Below are positions 8,625 through 16,542 of a stretch of 64,000 nucleotides of DNA, in pieces. Position numbers and translations under genes: made by a program. The notes under the pieces were generated by a model that was given only the letters and a program-made list of their open reading frames with translations, was not told the DNA's origin and did no database searches. This DNA comes from Agromyces sp. LHK192 (GTDB lineage: Bacteria > Actinomycetota > Actinomycetes > Actinomycetales > Microbacteriaceae): NCBI RefSeq assembly GCF_004006235.1, contig NZ_CP034753.1:3348001-3412000 (forward strand), given 5' to 3'. How positions within the stretch are numbered: position 1 is the first letter of the stretch; each line of letters opens with the position of its first letter.

Positions 8625-9380
8625 ATGCACTTCGCCGGCGTGCTTCCCGAGGATGCCCCGGACCCGCGCGTCGAGGCGACCGCGCGGCTCCGGTCGGTGC
8701 CGTTCGCGGTGGTCGGGCTCGCGCCGCAGGCCGCGCTCGAGGACACCGGATTCCCGGGGTTCGAGGAGTCGATCTCGTGGCGCAACGGCGACCCGTCGGG
8801 TTCACGCGCGACGACCCGGCTGACGGTGTCGCTGACCTACCAACTGTGGCGCAACCCCGACGACCGCGACGATCCCGTGAACCTCGCCGGCTCCGTTATC
8901 AACGACGATGACGAGCCGACGCGTGACGCGCTCGATGACGTACCGCCGTGGCCCCGGCCGGCGTGGCTCGTCGAGCAGGCCGAGCGCATGCGGCATCCGC
9001 ACCTCTGGGAGGTGGTGCGCACGTCCTGGCATCGCGACCGCTCGGAGGACGCGAGCGTACCGTGGCTGCTCGCCCATCACGTCAACCACATCCTCATGAA
9101 CCGCTTCCGCGACGAGGTCGGCTACGTCCACGGCACGCCGCTGTGGGAGGACCATTCGGGCTGGCAGGTCGCCGACCGTGCGGCCCGCGGCGGGGTCACT
9201 GCTCGCCTCGACGGGGTGGACGTGCCCGCCGTCGAGATCGACACCGATCCGTTCGTCTACGGCATCGGCTTCGACCTCGCGCCTGGCGTGTTCGTGACGG
9301 CGGCGATTCCGCGCGACGAGCTGCGGTACCTGGATGTCTCGTTCGCGACGGTGTTCCCCGGCACGGCTCCGGGGGCATGA
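8625..9380 (+). CDS. Hypothetical protein
   Basis: Not recognised. A 251-residue soluble protein rich in Asp, Arg and Trp, with no signal peptide or membrane helix. Residues 25-75 (ESISWRNGD...RLTVSLTYQLWRNPDD) and 195-245 (PFVYGIGFDLAPGVFVTAAIP) look like paired beta-sheet regions. A helical segment carries PWLLAHHVNHILMNRF. The ATG at 8625 follows an AT-containing CATACAT stretch in an otherwise GC-rich leader, so it may be leaderless. Confidence 0.6.
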   Translation: MHFAGVLPEDAPDPRVEATARLRSVPFAVVGLAPQAALEDTGFPGFEESISWRNGDPSGSRATTRLTVSLTYQLWRNPDDRDDPVNLAGSVINDDDEPTRDALDDVPPWPRPAWLVEQAERMRHPHLWEVVRTSWHRDRSEDASVPWLLAHHVNHILMNRFRDEVGYVHGTPLWEDHSGWQVADRAARGGVTARLDGVDVPAVEIDTDPFVYGIGFDLAPGVFVTAAIPRDELRYLDVSFATVFPGTAPGA

Positions 9381-9390
9381 CCGGCAGCGG

Positions 9391-9441
9391 GCCTGACGGG
9401 CCGCAGAGCCTGACGAGCCGCGGAGCCTGACGAGCCGCACA
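9391..9441. repeat. Tandem repeat, 17-bp unit, three copies
   Basis: Three 17-bp units beginning GCCTGACG start at 9391, 9408 and 9425, between two convergent genes. They differ from each other at one to three positions. Confidence 0.85.
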
Positions 9442-9492
9442 GCGCGAAGGATCGCCGACGGCGACGGTCGGCAGCAGCCCTCAGCGCCTCCC

Positions 9493-11748
9493 TCAGTCCC
9501 GCCGCTTCGCGAGCACTCCGCCGACGAACCCGAGCACGGCGCCGAGCCAGATCAGCACGAGTCCGAGCCCGAGCGGCGGCACGAACGCCGCTACCGCGAG
9601 GAACAGCAGCAGCCCGAGCGTCACGAGCACGATGACGACGGCGCTGAACCGCGTGAGCCGGCCCGACGTGCCGATCATGCCGAGCAGCATGAGGGCGGCC
9701 AGCACGAGCACGAGCACGCGGACCGCGGGTTCGAGCAGCGACAGGTTCGTGACGTCGACGCCCGACCTCGCGAGTTCGGCGATGAGCTGCGCCGACGGCA
9801 GGAACGCGTCGAACCCGGCGAACCACTCCATGAACGCGCCGATGATCACGAGCAGCCCGCCGATGATCACGAGGATGCGGCTGACGACGGGCCGGCGGTC
9901 GGTCGCGGCCTGGGTGAGGGTGGCATCCGTCTCGATCGATCGCACGCCGTCGGAGGCGCTCACCCGGATGCGCCGCAGCACCGACTCCTTCGCCTCGGGC
10001 CGTGGCGCGTCGACGACGAGTCGTGCCGCGACGACGCCGCCGGGCGGTGCCGAGAGTTCGGCCGGGAAGAACGTGAGGCGCGCCGCACCGTCTTCGGATG
10101 CCCCGTCGAGCCGCACCGCGAGCGGGTCGAGGCCGCGCTGGTTGTCGATGACGACCTGGAACGTCGCCTGCCGCTCGTTGACGATGAGCTGCGACGGCGG
10201 TTCGACGCGGATCGCGGCCGTGAGGATCGGCTCGGGCGGCGACGACAGCTCGACGACGCCGGTCGCCTCGACATCGCGCACCCCGTCGGATGCGACGACC
10301 GAGAACGGATGCCGCTCCGTCTCGCCGCGCGGCGGCAGCGGCGCGCTGAGCCGCCCGCGCACGCGTTGCACCGAGCCCGGCTCGAGCACGACCTGTTCGC
10401 TGCTGAACGCGAACCCGATGGCCTGCGCCGGGTCGCGTCCGGCGAGCGTCAGGGTCACCTCGTGCACACCGCCGCGGTGGTCGACGATCACGTCGAAGTC
10501 GCCGATGTTGCCGCGCTCGAGTTCGAGCGTGCTCGGTTCGATGCGCACGCGCACGGGTGCGTCGACCGCCTCGGCCGTGGTGCGCTGCACGAGCGTGAGG
10601 GTCACCGCCGAGCGCCCGGCGTCGTTGCCGGCCCCGACGGTGACCTGCCGGCTGAGTTCGCGCCCGGGTTCGGGTTCGGGCGCCGTGAACGCGACCTGGA
10701 GTTCGACGACCTGCCCCGCGGGCACCGAGACGACCGCGGGCGCGAACGCGAAGCGCACGACCTCCTCGGCATCCGTCGCCGTGAGCCGAACCGTCTGCGG
10801 GAAGTTCGCCGCCCGGTTGTCGAGCCGCACCGTGAACTCGCCCGCCGCGTGGTCTTCGAGCCGGATCAGGCTCGGCCGCACCTCGAGCGTCGCGCTCGGC
10901 CCGAGCGGCGGCACGGTCAGCTGCAACGTGACCTCGGCGGCACGCTCGGGTTCGGCTCGCGACGAGATGCGCAGGGTCAGCGCGATGCGCTGCGCGAGCA
11001 CGAGCACGCCCTCGCGCAGCGTGATCGTGATCGGCACGGCGCCTTCCTGCCCGGGCATGAGGTGGGTGTCGCCGACCGTCACGTCGACCCAGTCGGGCGC
11101 GGCGACGGGCGTCACGTCGTAGCCGTCGACGATCGACGATGGATTCGCGAGCTTCAGCACGACGGTCGCCGCGGCTCCCGGCGCGACCATCGCCTCGGTC
11201 ACCTCGAGCGACGCGTCGGGCGCCTCGATTCGAGCCGGCGCAGCCGCCGACGGCGGCGCGGGCGACGCGTCGGGGACCGACGGGCCGGGCTGGGTGGGCG
11301 CTGGCTGGGTGGGTGCGGGCTGGGTCTGGGCGGGCTTGGTCGACGGTACGGATGACTCGGGCGGCGCGGTTGCGGAGGCTTTCGCGGCGATCGAATCGGG
11401 CGCGTCGGCGGTCGCGGGCGACTCGGCGGTCGCGGGCGCCTCGGTCGTCGCGGGCGCAGCGGCGGCTGCGGAATGGGCGGCCGTCTCCTGCGCGGCGGCG
11501 GTCGCCGCAGGCGCGCCGGCGGTCGCGGCCGCTGCCGTCGGCGACCCACCCTGCACCGGCGCTTCGACCTGTACCGGCACCTGCGTCGTCGGCACCGCGT
11601 CGACGACGGTCGGCACGAGCCCGGTCAGCGGTTCGCCGTCGAGCGTCGAGGCGCCGGAGTCCCAGCCGAGGTACGTGTCGCAGGAGCGGCAGAACTGCGC
11701 GGCGGCGTCATTGGTCGACCCGCACACCTCGCACACGCGCTCAGCCAT
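9493..11748 (-). CDS. Zinc-ribbon membrane protein with repeated Ig-like domains
   Basis: A 751-residue protein of unknown function. Residues 6-23 are a zinc ribbon (CEVC...CRSC). An Ala/Pro/Thr-rich linker runs to about residue 165 (PAQTQPAPTQP). About four beta-sandwich repeats follow, each with the pattern LxV..G....V.V.N, as in COG1470-type membrane proteins. The C-terminus (about 635-745) has four hydrophobic helices and ends in LAKRRD. ATG 11748 is preferred over the GTG at 11772 because GGGGGTGG immediately precedes it; the 15-bp stretch around it is duplicated just upstream. Confidence 0.75.
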   Translation of the reverse strand: MAERVCEVCGSTNDAAAQFCRSCDTYLGWDSGASTLDGEPLTGLVPTVVDAVPTTQVPVQVEAPVQGGSPTAAAATAGAPAATAAAQETAAHSAAAAAPATTEAPATAESPATADAPDSIAAKASATAPPESSVPSTKPAQTQPAPTQPAPTQPGPSVPDASPAPPSAAAPARIEAPDASLEVTEAMVAPGAAATVVLKLANPSSIVDGYDVTPVAAPDWVDVTVGDTHLMPGQEGAVPITITLREGVLVLAQRIALTLRISSRAEPERAAEVTLQLTVPPLGPSATLEVRPSLIRLEDHAAGEFTVRLDNRAANFPQTVRLTATDAEEVVRFAFAPAVVSVPAGQVVELQVAFTAPEPEPGRELSRQVTVGAGNDAGRSAVTLTLVQRTTAEAVDAPVRVRIEPSTLELERGNIGDFDVIVDHRGGVHEVTLTLAGRDPAQAIGFAFSSEQVVLEPGSVQRVRGRLSAPLPPRGETERHPFSVVASDGVRDVEATGVVELSSPPEPILTAAIRVEPPSQLIVNERQATFQVVIDNQRGLDPLAVRLDGASEDGAARLTFFPAELSAPPGGVVAARLVVDAPRPEAKESVLRRIRVSASDGVRSIETDATLTQAATDRRPVVSRILVIIGGLLVIIGAFMEWFAGFDAFLPSAQLIAELARSGVDVTNLSLLEPAVRVLVLVLAALMLLGMIGTSGRLTRFSAVVIVLVTLGLLLFLAVAAFVPPLGLGLVLIWLGAVLGFVGGVLAKRRD

Positions 11749-11877
11749 CGTCCACCCCCGGTCATCGTCCACCCCCGGCGTTCAGGGCGACCGTACCGCC
11801 GCGGCATCCGTGCGGCCAGCCCCGCCCGGGCACGCTGCCCGAACGGGAACGGAGTATGCCCTGCCCGCGGCCGTGCC

Positions 11878-11883
11878 TAGACT
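11878..11883 (+). promoter_or_regulatory. -10 hexamer TAGACT of a leaderless gene
   Basis: TAGACT ends 6 nt before the GTG at 11890; no ribosome site is visible. Confidence 0.55.
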
Positions 11884-11889
11884 CGCTCC

Positions 11890-12234
11890 GTGGCACGGCG
11901 ACGCGACGGCATGGAGACCCGGGAGGTCCGCGTGTACCCGCGCAACCGCACGCCCGGCGTCGTGGTCGCGATGACCGTGATCGTGCTGATCGCCGTGGGC
12001 GGGCTCGTGCTCGGCGCCGGGCTCACGATCTGGCTCGTGGCCGAGACCTTCCGCGACCCGGCCGTGCTGCTCTCCGACATCGGGCGCGCCCGGAGCATCC
12101 CGGGGTGGATGGGACTGATCGCCGGACCGCTGCTGTTCCTCGGATGCGGCGAGATCCTCCGCAAGAACACGGGGTTCCTCAAGGAGCTCTACGTCGGCCG
12201 CGTCGAGACCCGCCGCGTCCGCAAACGCCGCTGA
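11890..12234 (+). CDS. Small two-helix membrane protein
   Basis: Not recognised. A 114-residue protein with a basic N-terminus (RRRDGMETREVRVYPRNR), a long hydrophobic helix at about 24-50 (VVVAMTVIVLIAVGGLVLGA), a second at about 71-87 (WMGLIAGPLLFLGCG) and a strongly basic tail ending RRVRKRR. By the positive-inside rule both ends are probably cytoplasmic. The GTG start is set by the leaderless-type -10. It is convergent with the response regulator gene. Confidence 0.6.
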   Translation: MARRRDGMETREVRVYPRNRTPGVVVAMTVIVLIAVGGLVLGAGLTIWLVAETFRDPAVLLSDIGRARSIPGWMGLIAGPLLFLGCGEILRKNTGFLKELYVGRVETRRVRKRR

Positions 12235-12302
12235 CCCCGCCGACCCCACGCCGCCCGCCCTTCATTCGAACCACCACGTGGCGTTCGAACCCGTGCTCGA
12301 CG

Positions 12303-12349
12303 GTGTTCCGTCGCCAGATCGTGGTTAGAACCGGAGGGGCACGGAACAC
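12303..12349. repeat. Inverted repeat between convergent genes
   Basis: Perfect 9-bp arms GTGTTCCGT (12303-12311) and ACGGAACAC (12341-12349) with a 29-nt spacer. It lies between convergent genes and could serve as a weak bidirectional terminator. Confidence 0.4.
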
Positions 12350-12360
12350 GACGGGACGGG

Positions 12361-13011
12361 CTAGATCCAGCCCTGCTCCCAGGCCTTTTCGGCGGCCTCG
12401 TGGCGCGATGACGCGTTGAGCTTCGTCATCGCCGACGAGAGGTAGTTGCGCACGGTGCCCTGCGCGAGGTGCAGGCGCTCGGCGATCTGCTGCACGCTCA
12501 TCGTCGACCGGCTGTAGCGCAGCGCGTCGAGCTCGCGGTCGGTGAGCGGGCAGCGTTCGGCGCTGAGCGCGGTCGCGGCGATCTCGGGGTCGACGTAGCG
12601 TCGGCCTGCGGCGACGTCGCGGATCACGTGCGCGAGCTCCTCCGCGGGCGTCGACTTCGGCACGAACCCGGCGACCTTCGAGGCGAGCGCCCGCCGCAGC
12701 ACGCCCGGGCGGGCGTGGCGCGTGACGATCACGACGCGGGCCGACGGCACGGATGCCGCGATGCGCGCGGCCGCTTCGAGCCCGTCGGCCTCGGGCATCT
12801 CGAGGTCGAGCAGGCACACGTCGGGTGTCGTCGCGATCGCCTGCTCGGCGGCCTCGACCCCGTTCTCGGCGGTCGCGACGACCTCGATATCGTCCTCGAG
12901 GTTCAGCAGGGCGACGAGCGCGCCACGGATCAGGTGCTCGTCGTCGGCGATCAGCAGGCGGATGCTCCGGCCCTCGCCCTTCGCGGCGCCGCCCGTGCCC
13001 GCGCCGCTCAT
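12361..13011 (-). CDS. NarL/LuxR family response regulator (DesR-like)
   Basis: A 216-residue two-component response regulator. The receiver domain has acidic pocket Asp23-Asp24, phospho-acceptor Asp69 in LLDLEMPEADG, Thr97 and Lys119. The C-terminal LuxR helix-turn-helix (about 148-210) contains LTDRELDALRYSRSTMSVQQIAERLHLAQGTV split over two helices. The ATG at 13011 overlaps the kinase stop codon in an ATGA junction, so the genes are translationally coupled. It is phosphorylated by the upstream kinase. The likely target is unclear; the divergent export protein or membrane-lipid genes are possible. Confidence 0.93.
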   Translation of the reverse strand: MSGAGTGGAAKGEGRSIRLLIADDEHLIRGALVALLNLEDDIEVVATAENGVEAAEQAIATTPDVCLLDLEMPEADGLEAAARIAASVPSARVVIVTRHARPGVLRRALASKVAGFVPKSTPAEELAHVIRDVAAGRRYVDPEIAATALSAERCPLTDRELDALRYSRSTMSVQQIAERLHLAQGTVRNYLSSAMTKLNASSRHEAAEKAWEQGWI

Positions 13012-14309
13012 GCGCCCGCCTCCACGCGCAGCGGCACCTCGGCGCGCAGGGTGAACTGCGAGCCCGAGGCATCCGTCGCGGTCTCGATCGTGCCGCCGAT
13101 CGCGTCGAGGCGATCGCGAAGGCCCGCGATGCCGGATCCGGTTCCCGGCGGATCGGCCGCGGCATCCGTCACCCCGTCGTTCTCGATCTCGAGCACGCAC
13201 CGATCGCCCTCGACGCGCAGGGCGATGCGCACGTGCGCCGCCGAGCTGTGCCGCAGGATGTTCGTCGTCGCCTCGCGCACGACCGACCCGAGCGCGCTGC
13301 GCGCGGCGGCATCCGTCGGCAGGTCGGCGAGCTCGAGCGTGCAGTCGGCGCCGGCCGCAGTGAGCACCTCGCGGGCGTTCTCGAGTTCGTCGTCGAGGGC
13401 GACCTGGCGGTATCCGGCGACGAGGGAGCGGGTGCCCTCGAGCGCCTCCTTGGCGATGAGCCGCACCTCGTGGATGTTGTCGCGCGCGGCCTGCGGGTCG
13501 CGGTCGAGCAGGCGTTCGGCGAGCTCGGCCTTGAGCGAGATGACCTGGAGGTGGTGGCCCTGGATGTCGTGCAGGTCGCTCGCGAACCGCAGCCGCTCCT
13601 GCGTGACGGCGAGCTCTGCGGCGATGCGCCGGTTGCGGTCGAGCTGCACGACGATCTGCCACCACCACAGGCTCGAGAACAGCATCGCGGGCAGCAGTGC
13701 CGAGTAGACGAGCACGGGCCAGCCGCCGGATCCGAGTTCGAACGCATTCGCGGCGATGCCGCCGATGCGCTGCGCGATGAGCAGGTGCGCGACGACGAGG
13801 GCAGCGGATGCCCCGAGCACGAGCCACCCCGTACGCCGCGGTACGAGGCACGCGATGAGGCACGCGCTCGCCCAGAGCGCCGCCGCGGCGACGAATCCGC
13901 CGCCGGGGGCGAAGAGTCCGAGCACGTAGACGGCTGCGGCCGGCACGAGCACCGCGACGGTCCACGCGGGGTGCGGCAGGCCGCCACCGCGGCCGACGCG
14001 CAGGAACCAGCAGTACCGGATCTGCAGGCCGGCGCAGACGAGCTGCAGCACCACGAGCGACGCCATCAGCGCGCCGGGGGCCGGCACGTACCCCTCGAGC
14101 AGGATCAGCGCGACGAAGACGTCGTAGAAGCCGATGAAGAACACGAAGCTGCTGAGCGTGTACAGCCAGGTGGTGTGCACGCTGCGCGAGGCGGCGACCG
14201 GCGGCGTCGGTACGGCCCGCGTCGATGCCGGCGGCGGCGCTGGCGGCGTCGATGCTGGCGGCGTCGGCTCTCCCGGGGATCGTTCGGCGGGCGCGGGCGT
14301 TGCAGGCAC
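13008..14309 (-). CDS. Sensor histidine kinase (DesK-like, HisKA_3)
   Basis: A 433-residue membrane sensor kinase. A Pro/Thr-rich N-terminus precedes six predicted helices (about residues 40-200). The dimerisation box holds the phospho-acceptor His in DLHDIQGHHLQVISLK. The ATPase domain has an N-box (REATTNILRHS) and a G-box (GSGIAGLRDRL). A start further upstream is open but implausible because it crosses the promoter. GTG 14309 sits 7 nt behind TACGCT and is taken as a leaderless start. It is co-transcribed with the response regulator through a 4-nt overlap. Confidence 0.92.
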   Translation of the reverse strand: MPATPAPAERSPGEPTPPASTPPAPPPASTRAVPTPPVAASRSVHTTWLYTLSSFVFFIGFYDVFVALILLEGYVPAPGALMASLVVLQLVCAGLQIRYCWFLRVGRGGGLPHPAWTVAVLVPAAAVYVLGLFAPGGGFVAAAALWASACLIACLVPRRTGWLVLGASAALVVAHLLIAQRIGGIAANAFELGSGGWPVLVYSALLPAMLFSSLWWWQIVVQLDRNRRIAAELAVTQERLRFASDLHDIQGHHLQVISLKAELAERLLDRDPQAARDNIHEVRLIAKEALEGTRSLVAGYRQVALDDELENAREVLTAAGADCTLELADLPTDAAARSALGSVVREATTNILRHSSAAHVRIALRVEGDRCVLEIENDGVTDAAADPPGTGSGIAGLRDRLDAIGGTIETATDASGSQFTLRAEVPLRVEAGA

Positions 14310-14316
14310 GGTTCCG

Positions 14317-14322
14317 AGCGTA
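14317..14322 (-). promoter_or_regulatory. -10 hexamer TACGCT of the kinase/regulator operon
   Basis: On the minus strand TACGCT lies 7 nt before the GTG at 14309, with no ribosome site. Confidence 0.5.
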
Positions 14323-14491
14323 TTCGAGGCATCCGACGCCCGGCAGTGACAGATGTCATGCCCTGACGTGCGCGATCGCACGCGCAAGTCGTGACGGTAC
14401 GACACTGCCGCCGATCGGCGCCGAATCGTTGGATGGAGGTATCGCAACCGCGACGGATGTCATCGCTCCACCGCTCACGAAAGGCTTCGCC

Positions 14492-15067
14492 ATGATCGAC
14501 GCACTGCAGGGATTCGCCGCCTCCTTCCCCGACTGGCTCCAGTGGCTGGGCGTGATGATCGTCTCGGCGATCCCGTTCGTCGAGGTCGAGGCCGGCTCGG
14601 TCATCGGGGTGCTCATCGGGCTGCCGGTGGTCGTCGCCGTCGGCGTCGCGGTGATCGGCAACTTCCTCTCGATGCTGATCGTCGTGCTCGTCGCCGACCG
14701 CACCCGCCGCACGGCGATCGAGATGCGGCGCCGCAAGCGCGCCCTCGTCGGTGCAGGTGCGCCCGGCGCAAGTGTGCGCGGTGCGGGAGCCGGTGCCGCC
14801 GACGTCGACGAGGCATCCGTCACCACCGCGGGACCCGGGGAGTCGCCGCGCCGCGAGAAGCTGCGCCGCTCGTTCGACCGGTACGGCATCGCCGGCGTGA
14901 GCCTGCTCGGCCCGACGATCCTGCCGACCCAGATCACGTCGGCCGCGATGATCTCGTTCGGCGCCAATCGCAATCTCGTGATCCTCTGGCAGACGATCGC
15001 GATCATCCTCTGGGGCGTCGTCTTCGGGGTGCTCGCGTCGCTCGGGCTGTCGATCGCGACGCACTGA
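14492..15067 (+). CDS. Small multidrug export-family membrane protein
   Basis: A 191-residue integral membrane protein resembling the COG2426/Sm_multidrug_ex family. Helices are at about 15-32, 38-70, 135-152 and 160-185. The conserved-looking elements are SAIPFVEVEAGSVIG and GVSLLGPTILPTQITSAAMISFG. A charged cytoplasmic loop (about 73-125) contains an Ala/Gly-rich insert. The start is ATG 14492 behind GAAAGGC. The family name is historical and transport activity is not established. It is divergent from the DesK/DesR-like operon, with 182 bp between start codons. Confidence 0.82.
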   Translation: MIDALQGFAASFPDWLQWLGVMIVSAIPFVEVEAGSVIGVLIGLPVVVAVGVAVIGNFLSMLIVVLVADRTRRTAIEMRRRKRALVGAGAPGASVRGAGAGAADVDEASVTTAGPGESPRREKLRRSFDRYGIAGVSLLGPTILPTQITSAAMISFGANRNLVILWQTIAIILWGVVFGVLASLGLSIATH

Positions 15068-15143
15068 GCGGATGCCGCGGGCGGGCGCCTGCGGCGGATG
15101 CCGCGGGGCAGGGTTGTCGCGGATGCCGCGGGCGGGGCTCGCG
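15068..15143. repeat. Tandem repeat of about 25 bp, three copies
   Basis: Units beginning GCGGATGCCGCGGG start at 15068, 15094 and 15119. The rest of the 15068-15451 gene-free stretch holds the terminator at 15407-15440 and otherwise shows nothing recognisable. Each unit carries the CGGATGCC octamer. Confidence 0.8.
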
Positions 15144-15406
15144 GCGCAGGGACCGGGTCGGGCGCAGGGGGACGCGTCCGGCCCTTCTGCGTGCGCGGCT
15201 TCGCCTCAGCAGGCCCGCACGTCACGCCGAGCCGCCCTGCTTCGCTCGGTTCGCGCATGAAGTCGCATTCCGGGTTCCGCATGCCGGCTCGCCCCATCGA
15301 CGATGAGGCGGGATCGGCACACCCGATCCGGCCGAGGCACCGCAACGATGCACGACCCCAGCACCGATCGCGCATCAAGGAGGTGGATCGCCGGCGTACG
15401 AACGAC

Positions 15407-15440
15407 GGAGGGGCGGATGCGCCGACGCATCCGCCCCTCC
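15407..15440 (-). terminator. Rho-independent-type hairpin after the surface protein gene
   Basis: Perfect 15-bp arms (15407-15421 and 15426-15440) around a CCGA loop, 12 nt beyond the stop of the minus-strand gene. The stem contains CGGATGC/GCATCCG. No T-run is present, as is usual in high-GC actinobacteria. Confidence 0.8.
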
Positions 15441-15451
15441 GATCGGGTCGT

Positions 15452-16285
15452 TCAGCCGCGGGCGGCCTCCCGGCGACGAGCCGCGATGACCGCGATCGCA
15501 CCGGCGCCCAGCAGGAGCGCCGCGATGCCGCCGAAGCCGGCGTCGGCGCCCGTCTCGGCGAGACCTCGGCCATTCGATGCGGCGGCGGCCGCGGCCGCGA
15601 CGACCTCGATGGTCACCGAGGTGCTCACGCCGTCGACGGTCGCCGTGATCGTGTGCGGGCTCGCGGTCGGGAAGGTCACGGTCTGCCCGTCGATGACGTC
15701 GGTCGCGACGGAGCTGGTCAACACCGCATCGGCGGGGTCGATGGGCGTTCCCCACTTGTCGACTCCGCTCACCGAGAAGGTGAGCGAGCCACCGAGTTCG
15801 ACGCTCGTCGCGCTCGGCGTCACCTGCAGGTCGACGGGAGCACCGAGCACGATCAGGGTCGCCACGCCGTACTGGTGGCCGGATCGGACGAACACCGCGC
15901 TTCCGGGGCTGCTCTCGCCGGCGGTCACCGTGCTTCCGTTGACAGTGGCCGAACCGTCGTCGGTGCCGAAGAAGTAGTCCAGCTCGGGCTGCGGGTCGAG
16001 GGGCACGCCGCCCTCTCGATCGAGCACCGTCACCTGGTACGTGACGGACTCGCCCGGCTTGACGATGATCTCGGCCGGAGTGAGCGCAAGCGTCTTCGTC
16101 TCTTCGACGGGCGGGGTCGTCGGCGGCGTGGGCGGCGAAGTGGGCCAAACGGGCTGCCCGACGGTGGGCGAGAGCGCCGGTGCGACGGGGATGTCAGTGG
16201 CCGATGCCGCCGTTGTTGCGGCGAATGAGAGGGTCGTCGCGAGTGCGAGGCTCGAAGTCGCGATGAGGATGCTGCGTCGTTGCAA
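15452..16285 (-). CDS. Sortase-anchored surface protein
   Basis: A 277-residue secreted protein. Residues 1-30 are a signal peptide (RRSILIATSSLALATTLSFA). A Pro/Thr-rich segment (WPTSPPTPPTTPP) precedes two beta-sandwich domains with GESVTYQVTVLD and GGSLTFSVSGVD. The C-terminus has LAETG, a hydrophobic helix and a basic tail (AARRREAARG), a sorting signal of the class-E type found in actinobacteria. No ATG fits; TTG 16285 lies behind AAGGA. No sortase gene is in this window. The leader carries two hairpins at 16357-16397. Confidence 0.85.
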   Translation of the reverse strand: MQRRSILIATSSLALATTLSFAATTAASATDIPVAPALSPTVGQPVWPTSPPTPPTTPPVEETKTLALTPAEIIVKPGESVTYQVTVLDREGGVPLDPQPELDYFFGTDDGSATVNGSTVTAGESSPGSAVFVRSGHQYGVATLIVLGAPVDLQVTPSATSVELGGSLTFSVSGVDKWGTPIDPADAVLTSSVATDVIDGQTVTFPTASPHTITATVDGVSTSVTIEVVAAAAAAASNGRGLAETGADAGFGGIAALLLGAGAIAVIAARRREAARG

Positions 16286-16356
16286 AGGGGTCGGGTCCTT
16301 CCGAGGGCGTAGGGGCTGAAGTGACCGTAGCGATTTCTGGGCACGCGAACGATCTC

Positions 16357-16397
16357 GGGGAGATAACGATCTCCCCGTCGGCGCCCCCCTTCGGGGG
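16357..16397 (-). promoter_or_regulatory. Two hairpins upstream of the surface protein gene
   Basis: GGGGAGAT-AACG-ATCTCCCC (16357-16376) is followed by CCCC-TTCG-GGGG (16386-16397), the latter a UUCG-type tetraloop. Both lie 70-115 bp before the TTG start. They could be leader-RNA structures or an operator. Confidence 0.45.
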
Positions 16398-16469
16398 TAC
16401 CTCGGATGCTTGGGCTTCGAGACTTCTGCCGCCGTATTCAGCCCGGTTCCACAGGTCACCGAGCAACTT

Positions 16470-16493
16470 CCACGTCCACGTCCACGTCCACGT
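16470..16493. repeat. CCACGT tandem repeat, four copies
   Basis: Four exact copies of the hexamer CCACGT lie just beside the terminator hairpin at 16500-16529. Confidence 0.9.
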
Positions 16494-16499
16494 GTGAGC

Positions 16500-16529
16500 A
16501 GCGCCATCGTTGTGATTCGCGATGGCGCT
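16500..16529 (-). terminator. Terminator hairpin after the VanZ-RDD gene
   Basis: Perfect 10-bp arms AGCGCCATCG (16500-16509) and CGATGGCGCT (16520-16529) with a 10-nt loop, 14 nt past the stop codon of the minus-strand gene. Confidence 0.75.
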
Positions 16530-16542
16530 TGACGCGGAACAT

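Noticed and set aside
9454..9472. GCCGAC/GTCGGC hairpin as terminator of the zinc-ribbon protein gene
   Set aside because: Only 6-bp arms in a GC-rich gap; too weak to call.
14310..14447. A longer N-terminus for the sensor kinase starting at 14447
   Set aside because: The extension is Arg/Ser/His-rich without structure and would cover the promoter; the GTG at 14309 follows a -10 hexamer.
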